A stretch of 64,000 nt of DNA from NCBI GenBank assembly GCA_008727115.1, contig CP044131.1:3286001-3350000 (forward strand), written 5' to 3'. Under the pieces are notes generated by a model. The model saw only the letters and a list, made by a program, of their open reading frames with translations, was not told the DNA's origin and did no database searches. Shown piece by piece: positions 17,527 through 26,394 of this stretch. A program made the translations under genes and the position numbers. This stretch comes from Comamonas testosteroni. GTDB taxonomy: Bacteria > Pseudomonadota > Gammaproteobacteria > Burkholderiales > Burkholderiaceae_C. The number at the start of each line of letters is the position of its first letter. Position 1 is the first letter of the stretch.

Positions 17527-19674
17527 ATGACCGCACGCAAATTATTCGTCACCACCGCCCTGCCGTATGCCAACGGCAACTTCCACATCGGCCACATCAT
17601 GGAATACATCCAGGCCGACACCTGGGTGCGTGCACAGCGAATGCAGGGCAATGCGGTCAACTTCGTGGGCGCCGATGATGCCCACGGCGCGCCCATCATG
17701 ATTGCCGCCGAAAAGGCCGGCAAGACGCCCCAGCAGTTCGTGGCCGACATCGCCGCCGGCCGCAAGCAGTACCTCGACGGCTTCCACATCGCCTTCGACA
17801 ACTGGAGCAACACCGACAGCGCCGAAAACCACGAGCTGTCCAAGCAGATTTACCGCGATTTGAAGGCCGCCGGCTTCATCGAAACCCGCACCATCGAGCA
17901 GTTCTTCGACCCCGAGAAGAACATGTTCCTGCCCGACCGCTTCATCAAGGGCGAGTGCCCCCGCTGCCACGCCAAGGACCAGTACGGCGACAACTGCGAA
18001 GTCTGCGGCGCCGTCTACGCACCTACCGAGCTGATCAACCCATTCTCCGCACTGTCCGGCGCCAAGCCCGTGATGAAGGAGTCCGAGCATTTCTTCTTCA
18101 AGCTCTCCGACCCGCGCGCCGTCGAGTTCCTGACCGAGTGGACGCAGAACGGCAAGCATGTTCAGCCTGAAGTGGCCGCCAAGATCAAGGAATGGTTTGG
18201 TGTGCGCACCAACCCCGATGGCTCGACCAGCGAAGGCCTGGACGACTGGGACATCAGCCGCGACGCACCCTATTTCGGCATCGAGATTCCCGATGCACCG
18301 GGCAAGTACTTCTATGTCTGGCTGGATGCGCCCGTGGGCTATCTGGCTTCGCTGAAAGAGCTGCTCAACAAGCGCGGCGAGGACTACGACGCCTACATGG
18401 CCGACCCCGAGCTGGAGCAGTACCACTTCATTGGCAAGGACATCATCACCTTCCACACGCTGTTCTGGCCCGCGATGCTCAAGTTCAGCGGCCGCAAGAC
18501 GCCCACCAAGATCTGCGTGCACGGCTTCATGACCGTGAACAACGGCGAGAAGATGAGCAAGAGCCGCGGCACGGGCCTGGACCCGCTCAAGTACCTGTCG
18601 CTCAAGATGAACCCCGAGTGGCTGCGCTACTACCTGGGCGCCAAGCTCAACGGCAAGAACGAAGACATCGACTTCAACCCCGAAGACTTCATGCTGCGCG
18701 TCAACTCCGACCTGATCGGCAAGTACGTCAACATCGCCTCGCGTGCCGCTGGCTTCATCAGCAAGCGCTTTGACGGCAAGCTGGGTGTGGTCAGCGAAGA
18801 CGGCCAGGCCGTTCTGGCGGCTCTGCGCACGCAAAAAGACGCCATCGTCGCCGCCTACGAAGCCCGCGACACCGCCCGTGCCGCGCGCGAAATCATGCTG
18901 CTGTGCGACAAGGTCAACAGCTATGTGGACGCCAACAAGCCCTGGGAGCTGGCCAAGAAGGAAGGCATGGAGCAGCGCCTGCACGATGTGTGCACGACCT
19001 GCATCGAAGCCTTCCGCATCCTGACCATCTACTTGAAGCCCATCCTTCCCGGTGTGGCTGCCGAAGTGGCCAACTTCCTCATCGTGCCGCCCGAAAGCTT
19101 TGCTGATGTGGTCAAGCCTCTGGGCGAAGGCCACCAGATTGGTGCCTACCAGCACCTGATGCAGCGCGTGGACCCCAAGCAGCTCGAAGCGCTTTTTGAA
19201 GCCCCGGCTGGCGTCACCCCGGCCCCTGCAGCCCCAGCCAAGGCCGAGAAAAAGGCTGGCAAAAAGGCCGAGCCTGTGATCGACCCCAACGCCCCCGGCG
19301 GCGAGCCGCTGGCCGAGACCATCGGCATCGACGACTTCGTCAAGATCGACCTGCGCATTGCCAAGATTCTGGAATGCAAGGCCGTCGAAGGCTCGACCAA
19401 GCTGCTGCAGCTGACGCTGGATGTGGGCGAAAAGGACGAAAACGGCCAGCCCAAGACCCGCAACGTCTTCAGCGGCATCAGCAGCATGTATAGCCCTGAG
19501 CAGCTGCAGGGCAAGCTGACGGTGATGGTGGCCAACCTGGCACCGCGCAAGATGAAGTTCGGCATGAGCGAAGGCATGGTGCTGGCCGCCAGCCACGCCG
19601 ACGAGAAGGCCAACCCCGGCATTTATGTGCTGGAGCCCTTCCCCGGCGCAGCGCCCGGCATGCGCATTCATTGA
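17527..19674 (+). CDS. metG: Methionyl-tRNA synthetase
   Basis: A 715-residue class Ia synthetase. HIGH is present as HIGH at residues 20-23 and KMSKS at 342-346. A complete Zn knuckle pair is at Cys144, Cys147, Cys157 and Cys160. Residues about 395-560 are the anticodon-binding helices, then a Lys/Ala-rich linker at about 575-590 leads to a C-terminal EMAP-II/Trbp111-like tRNA-binding and dimerisation domain ([12 protein letters not shown] near 609). The reaction is ATP-dependent charging of tRNA-Met. Length and layout match the long dimeric form found in E. coli and most betaproteobacteria. Confidence 0.99.
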   Translation: MTARKLFVTTALPYANGNFHIGHIMEYIQADTWVRAQRMQGNAVNFVGADDAHGAPIMIAAEKAGKTPQQFVADIAAGRKQYLDGFHIAFDNWSNTDSAENHELSKQIYRDLKAAGFIETRTIEQFFDPEKNMFLPDRFIKGECPRCHAKDQYGDNCEVCGAVYAPTELINPFSALSGAKPVMKESEHFFFKLSDPRAVEFLTEWTQNGKHVQPEVAAKIKEWFGVRTNPDGSTSEGLDDWDISRDAPYFGIEIPDAPGKYFYVWLDAPVGYLASLKELLNKRGEDYDAYMADPELEQYHFIGKDIITFHTLFWPAMLKFSGRKTPTKICVHGFMTVNNGEKMSKSRGTGLDPLKYLSLKMNPEWLRYYLGAKLNGKNEDIDFNPEDFMLRVNSDLIGKYVNIASRAAGFISKRFDGKLGVVSEDGQAVLAALRTQKDAIVAAYEARDTARAAREIMLLCDKVNSYVDANKPWELAKKEGMEQRLHDVCTTCIEAFRILTIYLKPILPGVAAEVANFLIVPPESFADVVKPLGEGHQIGAYQHLMQRVDPKQLEALFEAPAGVTPAPAAPAKAEKKAGKKAEPVIDPNAPGGEPLAETIGIDDFVKIDLRIAKILECKAVEGSTKLLQLTLDVGEKDENGQPKTRNVFSGISSMYSPEQLQGKLTVMVANLAPRKMKFGMSEGMVLAASHADEKANPGIYVLEPFPGAAPGMRIH

Positions 19675-19759
19675 TAGCGATGTTTGAAAAGACCTGATGC
19701 GCCCGTCTTGGCGCATTGGGTCGGCTCATTGAAACGACAAAAACCACAACGACAGAGTC

Positions 19760-20713
19760 ATGCCCATCTACCGTTGCAATAAATGCGGCTTCATCTCCGA
19801 GGATTCACAGACGCCCATTCATACACAGACGCCGTGCTCTCGCTGTGGGACCTCCTGCATGGTCTATGGCACGGTGTTTTTTGTGGAAGAGATCGTCAAG
19901 CGGCTTGCAACTGCCAGCCGTGAACTGCAGCAACTCAAGGCCAGCGCCACTTCCTCGCCGGCAACCTCTGCAGCGAGCATGTCGTCCGCTCCCCCTCACG
20001 GGACAGAACCACTCAAATACTGGTTCACGGAGAAAAAGATCAATGCCGAATTCGATCCCTCACTCTCCGATACCAGCGGATTCTTCGACGACATGGCTAC
20101 CCGGATCGGAGATGACTACGGGCTGTTTGCTGAGTTGATGGATCGCGTGCGCTATGCCTATCGCAAAAGCCACAGCAATGTGACGCTGGAGTTGGCACAG
20201 TTATCGCAAAAAGACGGGCAGGCTGTGACAAAGCTTTGTCGTGAGCTTTATGAGCACACTTTTTTTTCACGCTTTCATTATCAGAAGCCCGAAAAAATCG
20301 CCCGCCTCACTCTACAGACGGCACCCGCTATTCGCCAATTCTTTGAAGGTGGGTGGCTTGAGTGGTATGCACTCATGGCAGTGCGTCAACAGTCCCAGAA
20401 AGCGCTTCTCGGCAGCGCAAGAAGCGTCAAAGTGCACTTCCCTAATGAAGACTTGCATGAACTGGACGTTGTCTGCCTGCCCGAAGACAAGCTGCCTATC
20501 TGCATCGAATGCAAAAGCGGTGAATTTCGTAGAGATATAGACAAATATCTGCGTCTGAGAAAGCGCTTGGACATTCCAGCCCAGCGCTTTCTGATTCTGG
20601 CTCCTGAGTTAACGCAAGAACAGGCTCAAGGGCTTAGCGCCATGTATGAGCTGAGCTTTGTCAACCTGAGCACGCTCAAGCTGCATTTGCAGCAGCTTCT
20701 CCCCTCTCAGTAA
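19760..20713 (+). CDS. Zinc-ribbon protein with Card1/Can2-like PD-(D/E)XK nuclease domain
   Basis: A 317-residue protein. The N-terminus is a zinc ribbon (Cys6, Cys9, Cys26, Cys29, with Cys33 close by), followed by a helix, an Ala/Ser/Thr/Pro-rich linker at 62-80 and a middle helical domain. The C-terminal third looks like the nuclease domain of DUF1887 proteins (Card1/Can2): GGWLEWY at 197-203, ELDVV with Asp236, and IECKSG with Glu250 and Lys252, giving E201...D236-X13-E-X-K. All catalytic positions are present. Unlike Card1/Can2 there is no CARF domain, and no CRISPR locus is near. It lies 85 nt after metG and touches the next lipoprotein gene. Substrate (DNA or RNA) and trigger are unknown. 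Confidence 0.72.
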   Translation: MPIYRCNKCGFISEDSQTPIHTQTPCSRCGTSCMVYGTVFFVEEIVKRLATASRELQQLKASATSSPATSAASMSSAPPHGTEPLKYWFTEKKINAEFDPSLSDTSGFFDDMATRIGDDYGLFAELMDRVRYAYRKSHSNVTLELAQLSQKDGQAVTKLCRELYEHTFFSRFHYQKPEKIARLTLQTAPAIRQFFEGGWLEWYALMAVRQQSQKALLGSARSVKVHFPNEDLHELDVVCLPEDKLPICIECKSGEFRRDIDKYLRLRKRLDIPAQRFLILAPELTQEQAQGLSAMYELSFVNLSTLKLHLQQLLPSQ

Positions 20714-21063
20714 TGCCTCTGCTGAAATCACAGCCCCTGCGACGGCCTATCGCTGGGGCTTTGCTGTGCCTGAGCTTGTCGGGCTGCACCGTGATCGCGG
20801 TGACTGGCACTGCCATCAGCATCACAGCGGGTGCCGTGGGTCTGGCTGCCGATACGGCCATAGGTACGGCAAAAATTGTGGGCAAAGGCGTGGGCAAAGC
20901 TGCCGATGCCCTGCTTGATGACGACAAGCCCGACACCAGTGGCGTGCACATTCAGTACAGCGATTCCGCCACTCCAGCCTCCCAGGTCGCGCCGATGCCA
21001 GCACCTGCGGCCACATCAACACCTGTTGCCCCACCTTCATCGCCGCAGCCGGAGTGGCAATAA
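20713..21063 (+). CDS. Small lipoprotein, NF038104-like
   Basis: A 116-residue protein whose ATG shares one base with the stop of the nuclease-like gene. Signal peptide at residues 9-24 with lipobox LSLSGC, Cys25 acylated, then a Gly/Ala-rich hydrophobic stretch (AISITAGAVGLAADTAIGTAK) and a disordered Pro/Ala-rich tail. I recall this glycine-rich lipoprotein type from many proteobacteria; function is unknown. The overlapping start suggests co-translation with the nuclease gene, but an inner-cell nuclease and an envelope lipoprotein have no obvious link. Confidence 0.75.
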   Translation: MPLLKSQPLRRPIAGALLCLSLSGCTVIAVTGTAISITAGAVGLAADTAIGTAKIVGKGVGKAADALLDDDKPDTSGVHIQYSDSATPASQVAPMPAPAATSTPVAPPSSPQPEWQ

Positions 21064-21382
21064 AGCGGCACAAGCACCTTGCGCAGAAGTTGCAAAAGCT
21101 ATTTATTCAATAGCAAAGTGCGCTTATCTCAAGCCCCTGAGTGACCTGCCAAGCACAAAATAAGTGCATAACTAAATAACCAAAAACCTCCTGTTACACC
21201 ATCGGGATATTCGGCTTGCTGCTCTGCGGTCAGTTCCTAGAATTCGAGACTGCCCACCTTGCTTGTTCTGCAGCGGATCGTGCTGTCGACTGCGCAGTTG
21301 CAGCCCATCACTGACATTTGCGTCCAGGCATTGAGGTCATCAATCACCCGCACCACCATGGTCGGGAAACAAGGGAGGCCCC
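21064..21382. other. 319-nt gap before the sulfur-oxidation cluster
   Basis: No gene recognised. A degenerate repeat copy (AAAGCTATTTATTCAATAGC) lies at 21094-21113, and a good GGGAGG ribosome binding site at about 21373-21378 serves the cytochrome gene. The promoter of the cluster should be here; I see no clear consensus. Confidence 0.4.
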
Positions 21383-21727
21383 ATGCAACCGAAATCTTTG
21401 CTCACTTCAGCGCGCCCTGCGCTGTGGCTGGCGCTGGCTCTGGCAGCTCCGCTACCCAGTCTCGCGACGCCTGCCGCGACATCGCTGCGCGCTCAGGATG
21501 TGGCCGTGCTGGCTGCCAGCTGCGCCAACTGCCACGGCCCCGATGGCCGCTCTACCGGCGGCATGCCTCAGTTGCGTGGTCTTCCCGAGTCCTACCTGCT
21601 TGAACGCCTGCAAGCCTTCAAGGCCGGCACCGCCAAGGACGCCACCGTCATGACCCGTCTGGCCAAGGGCTATGACGATGAACAACTCAAAGCGCTGGCC
21701 CAGTGGTTCAGCAAGAAGGGGCGTTAA
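21383..21727 (+). CDS. fccA: c-type cytochrome subunit of sulfide dehydrogenase
   Basis: A 114-residue protein with a Sec signal peptide (residues 1-28, ending ATPA) and one haem-binding CANCHG motif at Cys47. It is a short monohaem class I cytochrome with M at about position 57 (GGMPQLRG) as likely axial ligand. It ends exactly where the FCSD flavoprotein gene begins, with no spacer, so the pair forms flavocytochrome c sulfide dehydrogenase, which oxidises sulfide in the periplasm and passes electrons to cytochrome c. FccA of phototrophs is often dihaem; this is the small monohaem form seen in chemotrophs. Alternative name: SoxE-like cytochrome. Confidence 0.85.
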   Translation: MQPKSLLTSARPALWLALALAAPLPSLATPAATSLRAQDVAVLAASCANCHGPDGRSTGGMPQLRGLPESYLLERLQAFKAGTAKDATVMTRLAKGYDDEQLKALAQWFSKKGR

Positions 21728-23005
21728 ATGCAGATCAATCGTCGTCAAATTCTGGGCGGTGCCGCCGCCAGCGCTGCCAGCCTGAGCTTTCCCGCCCTTG
21801 TGCAGGCCAAGGCCGCATCCGCCCACGTCGTTGTCGTCGGCGGCGGCTTTGGCGGAGCCACTGCCGCGCGCTATCTGCGCCAGTTTGCGCCGCATATTCA
21901 GGTCACGCTGGTCGAGCCTGCTGAGCGCTTCTACACCTGCCCCTTCTCCAATCTGTATCTGGCTGGCCTGCGCAGCTGGGACAGCATTGGTCACGACTAC
22001 GACGGCCTGCGCAAGGCAGGCGTGAACGTCGTCCATGCACGTGCCGACAATGTGCTGGGCGACGCCAAGCGCGTGCTGCTGTCCAACGGCCAGGCGCTGA
22101 GCTACGACAAGCTGGTGCTGTCGCCCGGCATCGATATGCGCTGGAATGCCCTAGAAGGCTATGACGAAGCGGCTTCGCAGTTGGCGCCCCATGCCTGGAA
22201 GGCCGGCGCACAGACCCAGTTGCTCAAGAAGCAGCTGCAAGCCATGCCCGATGGCGGCAAGTTCGTGATGGTGATTCCTGCCAATCCCTTCCGCTGCCCG
22301 CCCGGCCCTTATGAGCGCGCAGCCATGGTGGCGCACTACTTCAAGCAACACAAACCCAAGTCCAAGATCTTGCTGCTGGATGACAAGGATGCGTTCTCCA
22401 AGCAAGGTCTGTTCATGCAGGGCTGGAAAGCGCTGTATGGCGACATGATCGAATGGGTCAAGCAAGCCGATGACGGCAAGGTGACGCACGTGGACGCCAA
22501 GAACCTGGAAGTGGAAAGCTCGTTCGGAACCAAGCACAAGGCGGATGTGCTCAACGTCATCCCGCCCCAGAAGGCTGGCTTCATCGCCGACCGGGCAGGT
22601 GTGACGGATGCCAGCGGCTGGGTCCCCATCAAGCCTGAGAACTTTGAATCCACCCGGGTCAAGGACGTTTATGTGCTGGGCGACGCCACCATTGCCGCGC
22701 CCATGCCCAAGTCGGGCTTTGCGGCCAATACGCAGGGCAAGGTGGCCGCTGCCGCCATTGCTGCCGAGCTGACCGGCCAGCCCCTGCCTGCCGCAGCCTT
22801 TGCCAACACCTGCTACAGCCTGATCGGCACCGACTACGGCATCTCCGTCGCGGGCGTGTATCGCAGCACGGCTGGCAAGCTGATTGAAGTGCCCGACTCG
22901 GGCGGTGTCAGCCCCATGGATGGCAATGCCGCCTTCCGCAAGGCAGAAGCCGACTACGGCGCTGCCTGGTACAAGGCGATCAGCGCGGATATCTGGGGTG
23001 GGTGA
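21728..23005 (+). CDS. fccB: Flavocytochrome c sulfide dehydrogenase flavoprotein (FccB/SoxF)
   Basis: A 425-residue FAD protein with a Tat-type signal (NRRQILGGAAAS). The Rossmann motif VVVGGGFGG is at 35-43. Cys71 in FYTCPFSN is the position where FAD is covalently attached in the family. Two further cysteines, in FRCPPGPYE and NTCYSL, match the redox-active disulfide pair that binds persulfide. The C-terminal 70 residues are the FCSD flavin-binding domain. It starts immediately after fccA. Product is a periplasmic sulfide:cytochrome c oxidoreductase. A repeat element begins 10 nt after its stop. Confidence 0.92.
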   Translation: MQINRRQILGGAAASAASLSFPALVQAKAASAHVVVVGGGFGGATAARYLRQFAPHIQVTLVEPAERFYTCPFSNLYLAGLRSWDSIGHDYDGLRKAGVNVVHARADNVLGDAKRVLLSNGQALSYDKLVLSPGIDMRWNALEGYDEAASQLAPHAWKAGAQTQLLKKQLQAMPDGGKFVMVIPANPFRCPPGPYERAAMVAHYFKQHKPKSKILLLDDKDAFSKQGLFMQGWKALYGDMIEWVKQADDGKVTHVDAKNLEVESSFGTKHKADVLNVIPPQKAGFIADRAGVTDASGWVPIKPENFESTRVKDVYVLGDATIAAPMPKSGFAANTQGKVAAAAIAAELTGQPLPAAAFANTCYSLIGTDYGISVAGVYRSTAGKLIEVPDSGGVSPMDGNAAFRKAEADYGAAWYKAISADIWGG

Positions 23006-23014
23006 ATAGAGACA

Positions 23015-23110
23015 TCCCCCTGAGGCGCTGACGCGCCTTCCCCCTCTCTCGCTGTGCTTTGCACTGCGGGAGGGGGACGCTGGCTTTGCTGCGGGGCGGC
23101 CCTTGCTCGC
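23015..23110 (+). repeat. 3'-end repeat element, copy 1
   Basis: GC-rich element directly after fccB: CCCCCTGAGGCGCT, an internal GCGCC arm, CTTCCCCCTCTCTCGC and a matching GGGAGGGGGACG, then GGCGGCCCTTGCT. It matches copies at 25746-25818, 30117-30212, 40325-40427 and 45341-45457 in the same orientation relative to the gene before it. CCCCCTC at 23041 can pair with GAGGGGG at 23070. Confidence 0.8.
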
Positions 23111-23180
23111 CAGCCCTGGTGTGCAGCGCGCCCATTTGCAGGCATCTGCGGATGCTTTGAGCAACTCAATTTCAATCCAT

Positions 23181-24209
23181 ATGTTGTTGTGGTCTGTTTT
23201 TTTGCTGGGCATGGCGTTTGGCGTCGCTGCTCGACTGGGGCGCTTCTGCCTGCTGCGCGGGCTGCGCCAGCAGATGGGGCGGGATACGGAAGTCGCTGCG
23301 GGCCAGGCGCCTGCGTTGCAGGGCTTTGCCCTGGCATTGGCCGTGGCCTTGCTGGCCTCGCAGGGGCTGCAGGCTCTGGGAATGCTTGATCTGGGCCAGG
23401 CCGCCATTGCGCGGCCCAGCTTTTCCATGGCTGGCGTGCTGATTGGCGGTGTGCTGTTCGGCATCGGCATGGTGCTGGCCCACGCCTGTGGGGCGCGCTC
23501 TCTGGTCTTGCTCGCGGGCGGCAATCTGCGCTCTCTGGTCACCCTTGTGTTTCTGGCTCTGGGCGCCCAGTTGGCCATGACAGGTGTGCTGACACCGGTG
23601 CGGCTGTGGCTTCAGACACTGGCTCCCATCACCTTGGAGCACGCTACGCTGCCCGCTTACCTGCCTTCGGTCAGTACCTTGCTGCTGGCACTGCTGCCTG
23701 CTGTGATGCTGTTGGTCTTTGCCCTGCTGCGCCCTGCATTGCGCCAGAGTCCAGTGCAGCTCATCAGTGCCATGGTCATAGGTCTGCTGGTCGCTGGCGG
23801 CTGGTGGCTGACGGCACATATCGGTGTCGATGAATTTGAGCCCGCCAAGCTCACCTCTCTGAGCTTTATCGGACCGATTGCCGAGAGCCTGCTCTACCTG
23901 CAACTGTCCGTGGGGCGCGAGTCCGGCATCGGGCTGGCACTGACGGCGGGGGTGCTCACCGGTGCCTGTGGCACTGCGCTACTCAGCCGCACGGCACGCT
24001 GGGAGGGCTTTGACTCCACAGCCCGCCTGGCAGCCAGCTCCGGGGGCGGCTTGCTGATGGGCTTGGGCGGGGTTCTGGCGGCAGGCTGCTCCATCGGCCA
24101 AGGACTGAGCGGTCTGTCCACACTGTCCTTAGCCAGCTTTGTAGCCATCGCCGGTATCTTGCTGGGTACAGCGGCAAGCTTGGCCTTGCAAAAAAAGCGA
24201 TCTCAATAG
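23181..24209 (+). CDS. YeeE/YedE family sulfur-compound transporter
   Basis: A 342-residue membrane protein started at the ATG at 23181; the open frame extends upstream into the repeat but that part has no coding character. About ten hydrophobic segments in two repeats, with the family's conserved cysteine loops: FGVGxxxxxAHACGARSL near residue 110 and GGVLAAGCSIGQGLSG near 300. YeeE imports thiosulfate, and relatives carry sulfur as persulfide on these cysteines. Its position between two sulfide dehydrogenase flavoproteins and ahead of soxYZ supports a sulfur role, probably moving thiosulfate or sulfane sulfur across the inner membrane. Confidence 0.87.
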   Translation: MLLWSVFLLGMAFGVAARLGRFCLLRGLRQQMGRDTEVAAGQAPALQGFALALAVALLASQGLQALGMLDLGQAAIARPSFSMAGVLIGGVLFGIGMVLAHACGARSLVLLAGGNLRSLVTLVFLALGAQLAMTGVLTPVRLWLQTLAPITLEHATLPAYLPSVSTLLLALLPAVMLLVFALLRPALRQSPVQLISAMVIGLLVAGGWWLTAHIGVDEFEPAKLTSLSFIGPIAESLLYLQLSVGRESGIGLALTAGVLTGACGTALLSRTARWEGFDSTARLAASSGGGLLMGLGGVLAAGCSIGQGLSGLSTLSLASFVAIAGILLGTAASLALQKKRSQ

Positions 24210-24255
24210 CGCAGGCTTCGCTTGGGTATTTCCCATTTCAGGCAGCAGCCACCTC

Positions 24256-24261
24256 TAGAAT
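24256..24261 (+). promoter_or_regulatory. Putative -10 element upstream of the second FCSD gene
   Basis: TAGAAT within CCTCTAGAATC, about 150 nt before the ATG. It resembles the elements preceding metG and gpmA. The distance implies a long leader of about 145 nt if it is used. Weak prediction. Confidence 0.25.
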
Positions 24262-24412
24262 CTGCAACCACTAGCTCTGCTTGTGCCGCGTGTCGGCTGA
24301 GAGGGTCTCACACAGCTTGCGCACTCCGATGCGCAACGCGCCCAAGCTTGCTTCCATTGGCTGAATCAGCGGCACCTGATCAGCTTTCATTTCCATCACA
24401 GGAGCAATGCTC

Positions 24413-25744
24413 ATGCAACGTCGCCACTTTCTCTGGACTCCGCCTGCACTCGCACTTGGCGCTGCCGCCAGCCCGGTACTGGCCGCACCCTCCATCATCA
24501 GCAGCCAGTCGCCCATCCTGCCGCGCAAGGGCAAAGGGCCGCGCATTGTGATCTGCGGCGGTGGCTGGGGTGGCATGACTGCTGCGCGCTACCTGCGCGA
24601 GCTGATCCCCAATTCCGACGTCGTGCTGCTGGAGCGCAATGCGACCTTCTGGTCCGGCCCCATGAGCAACAAGTGGCTGGTGGACATCGTGGGCACAGAC
24701 TTTGTGAACCGCGACATGCTGCACCCCGCCAACCAATACGGCTACACCTTGCTGCAAACCGAAGTCAATGGCTTTGAGCGCGACAAGAAGCTGGTGCGCA
24801 CGGCCCATGGCCTGATCGAATATGACTTTCTGATTCTCTCGGGCGGCATTCGCAACGACTACGAAGCCTGGTTTGGCAACGACCAGCGCGCCATCGAGTA
24901 CACGCGCACGCACTTTCCCAATGCCTACATCCCCAACCAGGAAATGCTGTCGCTCAAGCAGAAGGTCAAGAACTTCAAGGGCGGCACGCTGGTGATGACC
25001 TTGCCCCCGCCGCCCCACCGCTGCCCACCCTCGCCCTATGAGCGCGCCTGCCTGATCGCCTGGCATATCAAGAAGAACAAGATCCCCGGCAAGATCGTCA
25101 TCCTCGACCCCAAGCCCAAGATCGCGCCCATCGGCGTGGGCTACCAGCAGGCGTTTGAAGAGCTGTATGCGGACATCATCACCCATGTGCCCAATGCCGG
25201 CGTCAAGGAAGTGGATCCCTTCAACAAGCAGATCAAGACCGCTGCGGGCGACTTCAAGTTTGACGATGCCATCCTCATGCCCCCACACCAGGCAGCAGAC
25301 ATGGTCTGGAAAGCCGACCTGATCGGCAAGGACCCCGCCACCGGCAAGCCCACAGGCTGGGCCGACATGCACAACCGCCTGTTCCACGCTAAGAGCGATG
25401 ACCGCGTGTACTTTGTCGGCGACCTGATGGGCGCCATCTCGCCCCAGTTCGGCCACTACCCCAAGAGTGGCCACGTGGCCAACTACATAGGCAAGATCGT
25501 GGCCCAGAACATTGCCGAGCGCGTCGCCGGCAAGGAAGTCGTGGCACGCCTGCCCGACAACCTCTGCTACATGATGGTCAATGGCGAGCCGCAGGAAGAA
25601 ATTTCGGTCAAGTTCGAATACGAGGTGGATGCCAGCGGCCAGGTCAACCAGACCCAGATCGACATGGATGTACGCACGCCAGACCTGGTCAAGGAAGACT
25701 TTGACTGGATCAATGGCAAGTTCCGTGACTTTTTAGGGACCTAA
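24413..25744 (+). CDS. FCSD-family flavoprotein paralogue lacking the FAD-linking cysteine
   Basis: A 443-residue protein. Two in-frame ATGs exist at 24407 and 24413; CAGGAG ends at 24404, so 24413 has the proper 8-nt spacing and is used. A Tat-like signal is present (QRRHFLWTPPALALG). The Rossmann motif CGGGWGG is at 48-54. Where FccB has Cys71 in FYTCPFSN this protein has FWSGPMSN (Gly82), so FAD cannot be attached through that cysteine. The two other cysteines are retained (HRCPPSPYE and NLCYMM). It is therefore probably a redox protein with noncovalent FAD acting on sulfur compounds. No cytochrome gene is directly adjacent. A repeat copy starts 2 nt after the stop. Confidence 0.85.
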   Translation: MQRRHFLWTPPALALGAAASPVLAAPSIISSQSPILPRKGKGPRIVICGGGWGGMTAARYLRELIPNSDVVLLERNATFWSGPMSNKWLVDIVGTDFVNRDMLHPANQYGYTLLQTEVNGFERDKKLVRTAHGLIEYDFLILSGGIRNDYEAWFGNDQRAIEYTRTHFPNAYIPNQEMLSLKQKVKNFKGGTLVMTLPPPPHRCPPSPYERACLIAWHIKKNKIPGKIVILDPKPKIAPIGVGYQQAFEELYADIITHVPNAGVKEVDPFNKQIKTAAGDFKFDDAILMPPHQAADMVWKADLIGKDPATGKPTGWADMHNRLFHAKSDDRVYFVGDLMGAISPQFGHYPKSGHVANYIGKIVAQNIAERVAGKEVVARLPDNLCYMMVNGEPQEEISVKFEYEVDASGQVNQTQIDMDVRTPDLVKEDFDWINGKFRDFLGT

Positions 25745-25745
25745 C

Positions 25746-25818
25746 ACCCTGAGCCGCTAACGCGGCTTCTCCCAAGGGGGACGACGCCCTCGCCGCGAGG
25801 CGGCTCTTGCTCGGTGCT
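25746..25818 (+). repeat. 3'-end repeat element, copy 2
   Basis: Begins 2 nt after the stop of the second FCSD gene. Variant with CCCTGAGCCGCT, a short CGGCTTCTCCC arm and AAGGGGGACGACG in place of the CTCTCTCGC loop, then CGCGAGGCGGCTCTTGCT. Same orientation as the gene. Confidence 0.75.
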
Positions 25819-25882
25819 TTTGAGTTGAGCCATGCCAGTTTTACCCGCCGCTTGCATGCAAGCATTTGATAGAAGAAGAGAC

Positions 25883-26383
25883 ATGTTCAAGAACACCACC
25901 CGTAGAACTCTGGTGCTGGGTGCGGCAGCCGCCGGGGCCGGTCTGGCCCTGCCGGCCTCTGTGCTCGCTCAGGCCAGCACGGCAGCCAAGGCTCCGCTGG
26001 TTGGGCCGCTAGCCCCCAACCCTGCAGAGTTCAAAAAAACCATGGACCAATTCACGGGCGGCAAACCCACGCAGACCGATGGTCTGCAGCTCGATGTGCC
26101 CGTGCTGGCCGACAACCCCAGCGCCGTGCCCATCAAGGTCAAGGTGACGCTGCCCATCACCGAGCAGGACTGGTGCGAGGAAATCATCGTGCTGGCCGAA
26201 CTCAATCCTTCCCCTCTGGCCTGCCGGCTGCAGTTCACCGCTGCAGCCGGCACGGCCGAAGCTGCCGTGCGCATTCGCCTTTCTCAGTCGCAAACCGTGC
26301 ACGCTCTGGCGCGCATGAAAAGCGGCAAAGTCTTGATCGCCAAGCAGGCAACCACAGTGGCCGCCAGCGGCTGCGGCATGTGA
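25883..26383 (+). CDS. soxY: Thiosulfate oxidation carrier protein SoxY
   Basis: A 166-residue protein from the ATG at 25883, preceded by the purine-rich AGAAGAAGAG; the frame is open 17 codons further but without a ribosome site. Twin-arginine signal (TRRTLVLGAAAAGA). The body is the SoxY beta-sandwich, with DGLQLDVPVLADNPSAVPIKV around residue 60. The C-terminus ends SGCGM: Cys164 is the sulfur-carrying residue on the flexible arm, although the usual GGCGG is reduced to one Gly on each side. It would carry sulfane intermediates in the periplasm, as a complex with SoxZ encoded 11 nt downstream. Confidence 0.9.
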   Translation: MFKNTTRRTLVLGAAAAGAGLALPASVLAQASTAAKAPLVGPLAPNPAEFKKTMDQFTGGKPTQTDGLQLDVPVLADNPSAVPIKVKVTLPITEQDWCEEIIVLAELNPSPLACRLQFTAAAGTAEAAVRIRLSQSQTVHALARMKSGKVLIAKQATTVAASGCGM

Positions 26384-26394
26384 AAGGAATTGTG

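Noticed and set aside
17542-19716. 724-codon open frame antisense to metG
   Set aside because: It mirrors the GC-rich codon pattern of metG; the sense frame has all synthetase motifs.
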